Shown in pieces: positions 42,991 through 51,006 of a DNA stretch of 64,000 nt. The position numbers and the translations under genes are program-made. The notes under the pieces are model-generated. The model was given only the letters and a program-made list of their open reading frames with translations. It did no database searches and was not told the DNA's origin. This DNA comes from Methylobacterium adhaesivum (GTDB lineage Bacteria > Pseudomonadota > Alphaproteobacteria > Rhizobiales > Beijerinckiaceae). Numbering within the stretch: position 1 is the stretch's first letter; each line of letters begins with the position of its first letter. The DNA is taken from assembly GCF_022179065.1 (NCBI RefSeq), contig NZ_BPQD01000003.1, forward strand, positions 124,001 to 188,000. Direction: 5' to 3'.

Positions 42991-43328
42991 CGGGCGCGGA
43001 TGTTCCGGTCTGGACCGCGTGTCTCGTGGTCGTCCTGGCGCTCACGGGGGCGGGGTTCTCCCTCGTCGGCGCCATCGGCCTCGTGCGGCTGCGGACCTTC
43101 TACGAGCGCGTCCACGCCCCGACCCTCGGGGCAACCCTCGGCATGGCCCTGATCGTGGCGGCCTCGATCCTCTTCTTCTCGGTGGCCGAGGGGCGCCTCG
43201 TCCTGCGCGACCTTCTGATCGGCGTGTTCCTCACGGTGACCACGCCCGTGACCCTGATCCTCCTCGGCCGCGCCGCCACCTATCGCGACCGGGCCGAAGG
43301 CAATCCCGACGCGCCGCCCGATCCGTAG
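42987..43328 (+). CDS. mrpG: Mrp antiporter subunit G
   Basis: A 113-residue, three-helix subunit with MrpG features: GFSLVGAIGLVRLRTFYERV, HAPTLGATLGMALIVAASIL, and DLLIGVFLTVTTPVTLILLG. GTG start. Last gene of the mrp operon, which closes with the hairpin at 43342-43374. The complete A(B)CDEFG set implies Na+ or pH homeostasis by this system, in addition to NhaA at 12.7 kb. Confidence 0.92.
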   Translation: MTGADVPVWTACLVVVLALTGAGFSLVGAIGLVRLRTFYERVHAPTLGATLGMALIVAASILFFSVAEGRLVLRDLLIGVFLTVTTPVTLILLGRAATYRDRAEGNPDAPPDP

Positions 43329-43341
43329 ATCCCGACGACGT

Positions 43342-43374
43342 CCGACCGGCGGCCCCCCGAGGGGCGCCGGTCGG
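43342..43374. terminator. bidirectional terminator between mrpG and the cysteine desulfurase gene
   Basis: A 10-bp stem CCGACCGGCG / CGCCGGTCGG with an inner CCCC/GGGG pairing. It lies 14 bases after mrpG and 11 bases before the stop of the convergent desulfurase gene, and serves both. The plus-strand T-run is short (TTGCTT). Confidence 0.75.
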
Positions 43375-43384
43375 TTGCTTCGCG

Positions 43385-45394
43385 TCAGCGGCGCGGCAGG
43401 GAATGCAACGCCTTCAGGAACACGTCGACGTCGTGCCGGGTGTTGTAGAAGGCGAGCGAGGCGCGCACCGACTGGTCGACGCCGAACCGGCGCAGGGCCG
43501 GCAGGGCGCAGTGATGCCCTGAGCGCACCGCGATGCCGCGCGCGTCGAGGTGGTGGGCCACCGCCTCGTTCTCGTGTCCGTCGATGACGAAGGACATGAC
43601 GCTGGCCTTGCTGCGGGCCGTGCCGAGGAGGCGCAGGCCCCTCACCTCGGCAAGCCCACCTTGCGCGTATTCGAGGAGGTCGTGCTCGTAGGCCGCGATG
43701 CCGGGCAGGCCGACGCTTTCGAGGTAATCGAGGGCGGCCCCCAGGCCCACCGCCCCGGCGATGTCGGGCGTGCCGGCCTCGAACTTCTCCGGCGCGCCTT
43801 TGTAGACGGTCTTCGAGAACGTGACGTCCTCGATCATGTGGCCGCCGCCCTGCCAGGGCGGCATCGCCTCCAGGAGGTGCTTCTTGCTGTAGAGGGCGCC
43901 GATCCCCGTCGGCCCGAACACCTTGTGGCCGGAGAACACGAGGAAGTCGGCATCGAGCGCCTGCACGTCCAGCGGAATGTGTGGTGACGACTGGGCCGCG
44001 TCGACCAGCACCGGCACGCCGTAGGCGTGGGACAGCGCGATGATCTCACGAACCGGGTTGATGGTGCCCAGCGCGTTCGCGACGTGGGTCACCGACACGA
44101 TCTTGGTGCGGCCCGACAGCAGGGCGGCGAATTGCTCGAAGATGATCTCGCCCCGGTCGTCCACCGGGATCACCCGCAGGGTCGCCCCCGTGGCCTGGGT
44201 CAGAAGCTGCCAGGGCACGATGTTGGCATGGTGCTCGATCTGGGAGACGATGATCTCGTCGCCCGGACCGACGTTGGCGCGGCCATACGAATTGGCCACG
44301 AGGTTGATCGCCTCCGTGGTGCCGCGCAGGAAGACGATGTCGTCCTTGGAGGGCGCGTTGAGGAAGCGCCGCACCTTCTCGCGGCCGCCCTCGAACAGGT
44401 CCGTGGAGCGCGCCGCCAGGGTGTGGGCGGCGCGGTGGATGTTCGAGTTGTGGCGGGCGTAGAACTCGCTCGTCGCGTCGATGACGCTTTGCGGCTTGTG
44501 GGTGGTAGCCGCGTTGTCGAGCCAGACCAGGGGGTGACCGTTGACGCTCTGGTGCAGGGCCGGGAAGTCCTTGCGGACACGCTCGACGTCGAAGGGTGCG
44601 GCCACGGGGCTGGAGCCCTGCGTCGAGACATGGGGCGCAGGCCCGTGACCCTGGCCGTGGCCCGGCTGCCCCCGGGGCGACGCGTCGCCCGGGCGGCTGC
44701 GGTCGGTGAGGAAGTAGTAGTCCCCCTTCGAGAATGGCTCGTCGGCGATGTCGACCCTGCGGGTCGCGTCTCGCCTAGCCGGCTCCGGCGAGAGCCGGCC
44801 GGTCCGCGAAAAGGCCTCCTGGGCCTCGTCCTTGCCGTGGCTGCCGGGCGCCGCCGGAACCAGGGAGGGGGCGAGGCCGTGGGCGAACCCGTTCGCGCGC
44901 GGATGGTCCGTCGCGACCGTGCGGTGGAGGTCGGCGCCGCCGGGCAAGGCGGCGGCCACCTCGGGCACGCTCGGCACGAAGAATTCCGGCAGGGTCCGCC
45001 CCGGGGCCTGTGCCTCCGGGTGCACCGAGGGGAACACCGAAGCCTGCGCAAAGCCCGGCCCCGACAGTCCGGCCAAGCCGACCGGCGGCGCGCCGAACGC
45101 GCGCGCCGCGAGCGTCGCGACGTCGGGCTGCAGGCCCGAGGGCGCCGAACCCGATGGGACCGAGGGCGTGCCCAGATCCGCCTTGGGAGCCAGGGGATGG
45201 CCGAACCCTTGCGGAAGGTTCTCGAGGCCCTGCGGCGCTTGCGGGGTCTGCGGCAGGTTGGAGGTCAGGGGCGCACTTGCGGCCTGCCCCTGACCGTAGA
45301 TCTCGCGGGCGAGGCGCCCGACGAGATCGAAATGCGCCGCATCGCCGAACACCCCCGTGGGGAGGCCGACGGACGGTGCGTCAGGCGTAGTCAT
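43385..45394 (-). CDS. cysteine desulfurase, encapsulin cargo with long N-terminal extension
   Basis: A 669-residue protein. Residues about 265-669 form a complete SufS-type (class II) desulfurase. The PLP lysine is Lys491 in FSGHKVFGPTGIGAL, the catalytic cysteine is Cys629 in RSGHHCALPAL, and the PLP pocket has RGTTEAINLVANSYG and SQIEHHANIVPW. Residues 1-260 are low complexity (Pro/Ala/Gly/Ser) with conserved-looking islands: LVGRLAREIYG (25-35), LPEFFVPSVPEV (135-146) and GDYYFLTD (224-231). Such extensions direct family 2 encapsulin cargo into the shell. It removes sulfur from L-cysteine to give alanine and a persulfide. The ATG at 45394 lies inside the last codons of the shell gene (14-base overlap), so the two are co-expressed. 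Confidence 0.93.
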   Translation of the reverse strand: MTTPDAPSVGLPTGVFGDAAHFDLVGRLAREIYGQGQAASAPLTSNLPQTPQAPQGLENLPQGFGHPLAPKADLGTPSVPSGSAPSGLQPDVATLAARAFGAPPVGLAGLSGPGFAQASVFPSVHPEAQAPGRTLPEFFVPSVPEVAAALPGGADLHRTVATDHPRANGFAHGLAPSLVPAAPGSHGKDEAQEAFSRTGRLSPEPARRDATRRVDIADEPFSKGDYYFLTDRSRPGDASPRGQPGHGQGHGPAPHVSTQGSSPVAAPFDVERVRKDFPALHQSVNGHPLVWLDNAATTHKPQSVIDATSEFYARHNSNIHRAAHTLAARSTDLFEGGREKVRRFLNAPSKDDIVFLRGTTEAINLVANSYGRANVGPGDEIIVSQIEHHANIVPWQLLTQATGATLRVIPVDDRGEIIFEQFAALLSGRTKIVSVTHVANALGTINPVREIIALSHAYGVPVLVDAAQSSPHIPLDVQALDADFLVFSGHKVFGPTGIGALYSKKHLLEAMPPWQGGGHMIEDVTFSKTVYKGAPEKFEAGTPDIAGAVGLGAALDYLESVGLPGIAAYEHDLLEYAQGGLAEVRGLRLLGTARSKASVMSFVIDGHENEAVAHHLDARGIAVRSGHHCALPALRRFGVDQSVRASLAFYNTRHDVDVFLKALHSLPRR

Positions 45395-46772
45395 GATAGT
45401 TGCCCAGGAGCACGTTATCGAGACGGGCAATGGCGTCCTCGACCAGCACGGCGGCCGAGAAGTAACGGGTCACGAGGTGCGAGGCGATGGAATGGTCGTT
45501 GGTGCCCATGTAGCGCACCGACAGGCCGGTCTCGATCTCGCCGGTGACGCCGGACTTCTGCAGGCCGACCACGCCCTGCTCGCCCTCGCCGACGCGCAGG
45601 AGCAGGATCGAGGTGGTCTGGGCGCCGGTCACCGGATCGATGTCGATGGGCAGCTTGTCGCTCGGCACGATGGGCACGCCGCGCCAGGTGAGGAAGGGCG
45701 AACCGAACAGGTGGATCACCACCGGCGGCACGCCACGCCGCGTCGCCTCACGGCCGAAGGCCGCGATGGCGCGGGGATGGGCCACGAAGAAGGCGGGCTT
45801 CTTCCACACCAGGGTCAGGAGCTCGTCGAGATCGTCTGGGGTGGGCGGGCCGCCGCGGGTGGGGATGCGCTGGCGCTGGCTGACCTCGTGCAGCAGGCCG
45901 AACTCGGAATTGTTGAACAGCTCCCACTCCTCGCGCTCCTTCACGGCATCGACCGTGAGGCGGATCTGCTCGCGGAGCTGGTCGATCTCGTTGGAATAGA
46001 GATCGGTGACGCGGGTGTGGGTGTGGAGGATCGTCTGGATCGTCGAGAGGTGGTACTCGCGCGGGTCCTCCTCGTAATCCACGAAGGTGGTGGGCAGGCG
46101 CGGCTCGCCGGTATGGACCGCAAGCAGCTCGATGCCCTGCTCGCCGTGGGAGTTCGTGTGGCCCTTCAGCCGGTCACGCTCCTCGACGTATTGGGTGATG
46201 CGCGAGCGAATGCCTTCGTCCTCGATGGCCGAGCGGTCGAGGGTGAGCAGGGTCACCGCCGAGAGCGCCTTCACGGCGGGAGCAGGCGTGTTCTCGCCGA
46301 CGAGATCGCCGTCGCCGAAATAGTCGCCGCCGGTGGCCAGACCCTGGCGCAGGCGTCCCTTGAACGGGCCCGACAGGGTCAGTTCGACGGTGCCGTCGGC
46401 CACCACCGTGAGGCTGCGGTCGGTTGAGCCTTCCTCAGCGATGACCTCACCGGCCTTGTGCTTCGAGGCGGTGAACTTCGCGGCGAGCGCGCTGAGTTCG
46501 GCGTCGCCCAGCCGGCTGAACAGCGGGATGCGCCGCAGGGAGGCGGGGCGCACGGCGCGGCCTCCCTTCTCGTTGGACAACTCGATCCGGCCGGGCTTCG
46601 CCAGCACGACGGCGCGACGGTTCACCCGGTAGACGCCGCCGGCGACGTCGACGAACGGCAGCAGGCGATGGAACCAGCGCGGCGTGTTGGCCGCGTTCTG
46701 CACCGACGTGACGGTCGCGGTGGCGAGATTGCGTGCCGCAGAGGCGCTCACGCTCAGACCGGGTCCACTCAT
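45381..46772 (-). CDS. family 2B encapsulin nanocompartment shell protein
   Basis: A 463-residue shell protein with the HK97-type fold of family 2 encapsulins. A cyclic-nucleotide-binding-like domain is inserted at about residues 81-195 (LFSRLGDAELSALAAKFTAS, TVVADGTVELTLSGPFKGRL). Shell-fold segments include LPTTFVDYEEDPREYHLSTI, REEWELFNNSEFGLLHEVSQ, and the C-terminal HLVTRYFSAAVLVEDAIARL, LDNVLLGNYHDYA. In the nucleotide cassette (about residues 149-170, YFGDGDLVGENTPAPAVKAL) the arginine that binds the cyclic phosphate in CRP-type domains is not in its usual place. The ligand may therefore differ or be absent. ATG at 46772 with GGAG. The next gene is the desulfurase cargo. Confidence 0.92.
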   Translation of the reverse strand: MSGPGLSVSASAARNLATATVTSVQNAANTPRWFHRLLPFVDVAGGVYRVNRRAVVLAKPGRIELSNEKGGRAVRPASLRRIPLFSRLGDAELSALAAKFTASKHKAGEVIAEEGSTDRSLTVVADGTVELTLSGPFKGRLRQGLATGGDYFGDGDLVGENTPAPAVKALSAVTLLTLDRSAIEDEGIRSRITQYVEERDRLKGHTNSHGEQGIELLAVHTGEPRLPTTFVDYEEDPREYHLSTIQTILHTHTRVTDLYSNEIDQLREQIRLTVDAVKEREEWELFNNSEFGLLHEVSQRQRIPTRGGPPTPDDLDELLTLVWKKPAFFVAHPRAIAAFGREATRRGVPPVVIHLFGSPFLTWRGVPIVPSDKLPIDIDPVTGAQTTSILLLRVGEGEQGVVGLQKSGVTGEIETGLSVRYMGTNDHSIASHLVTRYFSAAVLVEDAIARLDNVLLGNYHDYA

Positions 46773-47112
46773 AAGGGGTCGTCTCCGTATAGTGCGGGGG
46801 AAGTCGTTCGGCGAAGTCCAAGGGGGCGCCGCGATGCGATCATGATCGCATCGGAACCGCGCCCGACGCGCGTCCACCTTCGTGATGATTGATGGAGCCC
46901 CGGATCGCGACGTCGTTTCGTTGTGGGGCGAGCGGATTTAGCTTCGTAAATCGCCGCCGGTCAACGAAACACTTTTCTATATTTTCTTTGATCCGGAGTT
47001 GTGGTTGCCTTCGATTGCCGGCTTACGGCAATGTCTGTTTCCGGCACTCATCCGTGAAGAGTTTTCGCCTCTTAATGTCTGCCGTCGCGGAAGCGGCAAC
47101 CGGACGGTTGTT
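46773..47112. other. intergenic region before the encapsulin gene
   Basis: 340 bases between cysE and the shell gene on the minus strand. The part at about 46910-47050 is markedly AT-richer than average and may carry a separate promoter for shell and cargo. I see no palindrome or RNA gene in it, and no ORF with coding character. Confidence 0.5.
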
Positions 47113-47976
47113 TCAAATCCCATCGCCGAAGAACTGGTCCATGCTGAGGGCGGGGGCTTCCGCGGTTTCGATCCGCGACACCACCCGCGCCGGCACGCCC
47201 GCCACGGTGGTGTGCGCCGGCACGTCGTGCAGCACCACGGCCGCAGCAGCGACCTTCGCCCCCTCGCCCACCCGGATGTTGCCGAGCACCTTGGCGCCGA
47301 CGCTGAGCAGCACGCCCCGCTCGATCTTGGGATGGCGGTCGCCGCTCTCCTTGCCGTTGCCGCCGAGCGTCACTGATTGCAGGATCGAGACGTCGTCGGC
47401 GATCACCGTGGTCTCGCCGATGACGACGCCCGTGGCGTGATCGATGAACACCCCCGAACCGATGCGCGCGGCGGGGTGGATGTCGGCCCCGAACACCTCC
47501 GAGATCCGACTCTGGACGTGGAGGCTCAGGGTCGCCCGGCCCTGGTGCCAGAGCCAGTGGGCCACCCGGTAGCCTTCGAGGGCGGCGAGCCCCTTGTAGA
47601 ACAGGAACGGGTCGAGATAGCGCCGGCAGGTGGGATCGCGCTCGCGGATGGCGACGAGGTCGCGCACCGCATGGGCCCCGGCATACGGGTCGGCCTCGAA
47701 GGCGGAGAGGCAGAGGTCGCGCATGGAGAGGCGGGCGAGGTCGCCGTCGCCGAGCCGGTGGGCGAGCCGGTACGCGAAGGCGTGGGAGAGGCTGGGCTGG
47801 TCGAGGATCGTCGCCTGGATGATCCCGGCGTAGAGCGGTTCCTCGACGATGGCCGCCTCCGCCTCGCTCCGCATGGCCCGCCAGACCTCGGCTTCCGCCG
47901 TGGTGTGGCTGACGCTACGCAGGGGCGGCCGCGTGAGCCCGGCGCGGGCGATGCCAGCCTGGAGGGCGCTCGACAT
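47113..47976 (-). CDS. cysE: serine O-acetyltransferase
   Basis: A 287-residue enzyme that closely follows CysE: the N-terminal helical domain (AAIVEEPLYAGIIQATILDQ, FLFYKGLAALEGYRVAHWLW), then a left-handed beta-helix. The catalytic Asp-His pair is seen in VFIDHATGVVIGETTVIADD and the SILQSVTLGGNGKESGDRHP loop, and the cysteine-feedback tail is present. It makes O-acetylserine from serine and acetyl-CoA, the precursor of cysteine. It precedes the encapsulin shell and desulfurase genes on the same strand. In cyanobacteria, sulfur-regulated srpH (a serine acetyltransferase) also sits near the encapsulin srpI, so the three genes probably form one sulfur module. Confidence 0.94.
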   Translation of the reverse strand: MSSALQAGIARAGLTRPPLRSVSHTTAEAEVWRAMRSEAEAAIVEEPLYAGIIQATILDQPSLSHAFAYRLAHRLGDGDLARLSMRDLCLSAFEADPYAGAHAVRDLVAIRERDPTCRRYLDPFLFYKGLAALEGYRVAHWLWHQGRATLSLHVQSRISEVFGADIHPAARIGSGVFIDHATGVVIGETTVIADDVSILQSVTLGGNGKESGDRHPKIERGVLLSVGAKVLGNIRVGEGAKVAAAAVVLHDVPAHTTVAGVPARVVSRIETAEAPALSMDQFFGDGI

Positions 47977-48075
47977 TCGATCTGGTCCTTCAGCGGAAGG
48001 TGGGATGGGACGGGATGCGCTCGGGACAGGCGGTCGTCGCCGATGCGACCCGCCCTGCCCCGACCGGGTGCCGGA

Positions 48076-48267
48076 TCAGGCGATGCGGGTGAACAGCGAG
48101 GCGATGTAGCCGATGAGGATCCCGTGCCCGGCGAATTCCACGTCCACGGCGAAGGGCTCGCCCCGTCCGGAATGGATGCCGACGACCCGTCCGGTGGCAT
48201 GGCGCCAGATCCCCAGCGCCTCCGCAACGTCGAGCCTCGCGAAAACAACCTGATCGCCCTGAGCCAT
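48076..48267 (-). CDS. small protein, unknown, upstream of cysE
   Basis: A predicted 63-residue protein: VVFARLDVAEALGIWRHATG, then beta-rich VVGIHSGRGEPFAVDVEFAG and a hydrophobic end (ILIGYIASLFTRIA). ATG at 48267 with GGGAG eight bases upstream is preferred over the earlier in-frame start at 48423. It lies 99 bases before cysE on the same strand and could be the first gene of the encapsulin transcript. The beta-rich composition recalls small SH3-like or CRP-modulating proteins, but I cannot assign a family. Confidence 0.5.
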   Translation of the reverse strand: MAQGDQVVFARLDVAEALGIWRHATGRVVGIHSGRGEPFAVDVEFAGHGILIGYIASLFTRIA

Positions 48268-49003
48268 GCTGTCGTCTCCCTGATGGCCGGTTCCCTGGAG
48301 CGGTGCCGGGCCGGGGTGCAAGTTTCTATTTCGTCGTTGTTCTGTGGTTCTGTATGCTATAAGTTCGGGTTCATGAAGTATATATTTCGTATTTGATTTG
48401 ATTATACGATGAATGCCATGCATTGGAAAGACATGCCCGACGTCTTGGTGTTCGGTGTGTCATGTCTTGCGAGCCCCGCTGGTCCGGAGCAGGCGCCTGC
48501 GCCCGGCGACGAGGACGCGACGTCCCACCTCGAGCGGCCTGGACGGCACGAGAAGGGTGCATGTTCGGGAGACGAGGCCGTTGAGGGCGCATGAGGACGC
48601 GATCCATGTCGCCGCGGTTCCATCGGGGCGCCGGTCGGTCGAGGCGGCTGGCTGCGAACGGCGAGGTGCCCAGGGACCGGGCGCCCCCTCGCGGCAACCC
48701 GTTCATCAGCGCGGATGACGATCGGGCGATCGCCGTCGATGACGCGCCCGCGCCCCTATGTGGTGGCGGGTAAGGCAGACGGGTGGTTCGGCCCAAGGCG
48801 CCTGAACCGGTCCACACCCAATCCGGAGGCGCCATCGCCATGCCCCTGCGCCCGCAGCGACGATGCGATCGGTTCGCGTCGCTGTGCTTCGACCCCTCGG
48901 CAGGGTGGGAGTATCAGCCCGTGGCGAAAGGTCGAATCCGCCCGGCTCAGACCTCGAACGCGCTGGACGAGCGACCCCATTCCCCTTTACGAACATGCGC
49001 GTG
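48268..49003. other. intergenic region before the CAT-anticodon tRNA
   Basis: 736 bases. An AT-rich patch at about 48320-48420 is a likely promoter for the minus-strand small gene and cysE. Between 48420 and 48990 the composition is GC-rich with overlapping frames on both strands, none of which has a ribosome site, signal or recognisable motif. No RNA gene other than the tRNA that follows was seen. Confidence 0.45.
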
Positions 49004-49079
49004 GGGCCTGTAGCTCAATGGTTAGAGCCGACCGCTCATAACGGTCTGGTTGCAGGTTCGAGTCCTGCCGGGCCCACCA
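49004..49079 (+). tRNA. tRNA with CAT anticodon, probably tRNA-Ile2 (lysidine)
   Basis: Acceptor stem GGGCCTG / CGGGCCC, D-arm AGCTCAATGGTTAGAGC, anticodon stem GACCG/CGGTC around loop CTCATAA (anticodon CAT), T-arm GCAGGTTCGAGTCCTGC, encoded CCA. It has a paired first base and no three-GC anticodon stem, so it is not the initiator. The CTTGGT/CTGGTTGC-type variable region and the loop resemble E. coli ileX, suggesting the isoleucine AUA reader modified by TilS. Elongator Met remains possible. Confidence 0.9.
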
Positions 49080-49754
49080 ATTTTCTGAATGACGCCCCCG
49101 CGAAGTAGGCAAGGCGCACCGGCGGGCGGTGATGCTTGCGGCCATGAATGTGTTCTCATCGGTGTCGGAGCTTTGCCAAAAAAATAGAATTAAGGCTGAG
49201 TGAAAGATGCGGTGGCAATTTCGTCTTGGTGCGTCAGGATTGATTCGAGTATCGCAAGATGAATTGAGGTTCTCGGCATCTTAACGCCCTGTTGCGTAGG
49301 CCGAGCTCCCGCTCCGCGCCGAGGAGGCTCGGGTACGATCGTGCTTGGATGCTTGTGACTTCGACAGCGTGCATCCGGTCGCCTGTAAGGTCTGTCTCGG
49401 AGGCTAGCGTTGAGGGCGGCTTGGCGCGGGCCACCGCCCTGCCGAAGAGTTCGTTCCTTGTCGGTTCGGAGGATTGAAGCTGCCTTTGCCGTGCGCCCCC
49501 ACCGGCTCGTGGGTTCGGTGGCAGACGAATGCGTGCGGTTCTCCGAGGACAAGGCCGGGGAACCGCTCTATAGGCGGGTCGCCCGCAGCGTCCGGATTTT
49601 CGCCGACGACACGGCTGGCACTTCGGGCCGGATTGTCTGGCAGTATCCTTCCATGAGTCGAGCGAGATTTATTCAGATGTCGCCTGCGCCTCGGTCCACG
49701 ATGGCCACGGTTCCGCGCGTAGCCCGTTTGGCGTCGCCGACATTCACGGGCCGC
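49080..49754. other. intergenic region, no gene recognised
   Basis: 675 bases between the tRNA and the alginate-lyase-like gene. Bases 49150-49290 are AT-richer with an A-run near 49179. The frame of the following gene stays open upstream to 49410, but that part lacks motifs and the signal peptide begins only at 49755. Any promoter for the alginate-lyase-like gene should lie here. No terminator or RNA was identified. Confidence 0.45.
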
Positions 49755-50942
49755 ATGATCCGAAGGTTCGCGGGCAGGTCGGTGTCCATCCTTGTCCTGG
49801 GTCTGGTCGCGATGTCGGGCCCTCTCGCCGGGCCTGCGGCGCCGATGCGCCACCCGGGGGCCTTGAACGCGCGCGAGCAATTTGCCGGCGTCGCCCAGGC
49901 GGTGCGACAGGGTCGGCAACCGTGGGCGGCATCCTTCGCACGGCTGCGGGCCAACGCCCACGACGATCCTGCTTATACCCCGCGACCGGTCGCGGTTCTG
50001 GTGCGGGGGGCAGCGCCCGGGCAGCCGGCCGAGAATTACGCTCGCCTCTTCAACGATGCCGCCGCCGCCTACGCCCTTGCCCTCGACTGGCGGCTGACCG
50101 GTGATACACGCCGCGCGGCCACCGCCGCTGCGATCCTGAACGCCTGGGCGAGCACGCTGACGACGATCACCGGAACGTCGGACAAATACCTCGCCTCCGG
50201 GCTCTACGGTTACCAGCTCGCCGTCGCGGCCGAGACCCTTCGCGACTTCTCCGGCTGGCAGGCCCAAGATCGCGCCGCCTTTGCGCGCATGCTGCTCGGC
50301 GTGTTCGCGCCGATGAACGAGGCGTTCCTGGCACACCACAACGGCGCAGCCATCGATCACTACTGGGCCAACTGGGACCTCAGCAATGTCGCCGCGCTGG
50401 TGGCGATCGGCGTCTTCACCGACCGGCGCGACCTCTACGAGCGCGGGCGCGACTATTACCTCAACGGTCCAGGCAACGGCGCGATCCTGCACGCGGCCTG
50501 GAAGACGTATCCCGGCGGCCTCGCGCAGTGGCAGGAAAGCGGGCGCGACCAGGGGCATACGCTCCTGGGCATCGGCTTGGCGGGCACCCTCTGCGAGATC
50601 GCCTGGCAGCAGGGCGATGACCTGTTCGGGGCCTACGACAACAGGCTGCTCGCCGCCGCCCGCTACGTGGCACGCTACAACCTGGGCGGCGAGGTGCCCT
50701 ATACGCCCTACACGAACAGCGACGTGACGCAGCCGGTCATCTCGGACAAGGGCCGTGGGGAGATCCGGCCGATCTGGTCCCTGCTGGTCGGACACTACGT
50801 GCAGCGCAAGCATCTTGCCGCGCCGGAACTCGTCCAGGCGGCGACTCAAGCCGGTCCCGATGGTGGGGGCGGTGATTACGGCCCCAACAGCGGCGGGTTC
50901 GATCAGCTCGGCTACGGCAGCCTGACCTTCACCGTGCCGTGA
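49755..50942 (+). CDS. exported alginate-lyase-like protein
   Basis: A 395-residue protein with a signal peptide (RRFAGRSVSILVLGLVAMSG). The helical (alpha/alpha) toroid domain of the Alginate_lyase family follows: AATAAAILNAWASTLTTITG, RAAFARMLLGVFAPMNEAFL, and HHNGAAIDHYWANWDLSNVA, where the His/Asn and Tyr-Trp residues match the catalytic pattern (N-H...Y-W). It is periplasmic or secreted and would cleave a uronic-acid polymer by beta-elimination; the true substrate is uncertain. Start choice is uncertain: Met codons at 49653, 49677 and 49701 are in frame. I use 49755 because it gives a standard signal peptide. Confidence 0.75.
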   Translation: MIRRFAGRSVSILVLGLVAMSGPLAGPAAPMRHPGALNAREQFAGVAQAVRQGRQPWAASFARLRANAHDDPAYTPRPVAVLVRGAAPGQPAENYARLFNDAAAAYALALDWRLTGDTRRAATAAAILNAWASTLTTITGTSDKYLASGLYGYQLAVAAETLRDFSGWQAQDRAAFARMLLGVFAPMNEAFLAHHNGAAIDHYWANWDLSNVAALVAIGVFTDRRDLYERGRDYYLNGPGNGAILHAAWKTYPGGLAQWQESGRDQGHTLLGIGLAGTLCEIAWQQGDDLFGAYDNRLLAAARYVARYNLGGEVPYTPYTNSDVTQPVISDKGRGEIRPIWSLLVGHYVQRKHLAAPELVQAATQAGPDGGGGDYGPNSGGFDQLGYGSLTFTVP

Positions 50943-51006
50943 CGGGACCTGCGGGCGCCTCGCCTCTGGTTGCAATTCGGGGTCTGCCCGGCCCACCGGC
51001 CGCCCA

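Noticed and set aside
48898-48914. A GTGGGA-like site with a similar spacer
   Set aside because: The right arm does not match (AGCCCG), so it is not a third copy of the palindrome.
49410-49754. Extension of the alginate-lyase-like gene upstream
   Set aside because: The extra 115 codons lack motifs and would bury the signal peptide; starts at 49653-49701 remain possible but are not preferred.
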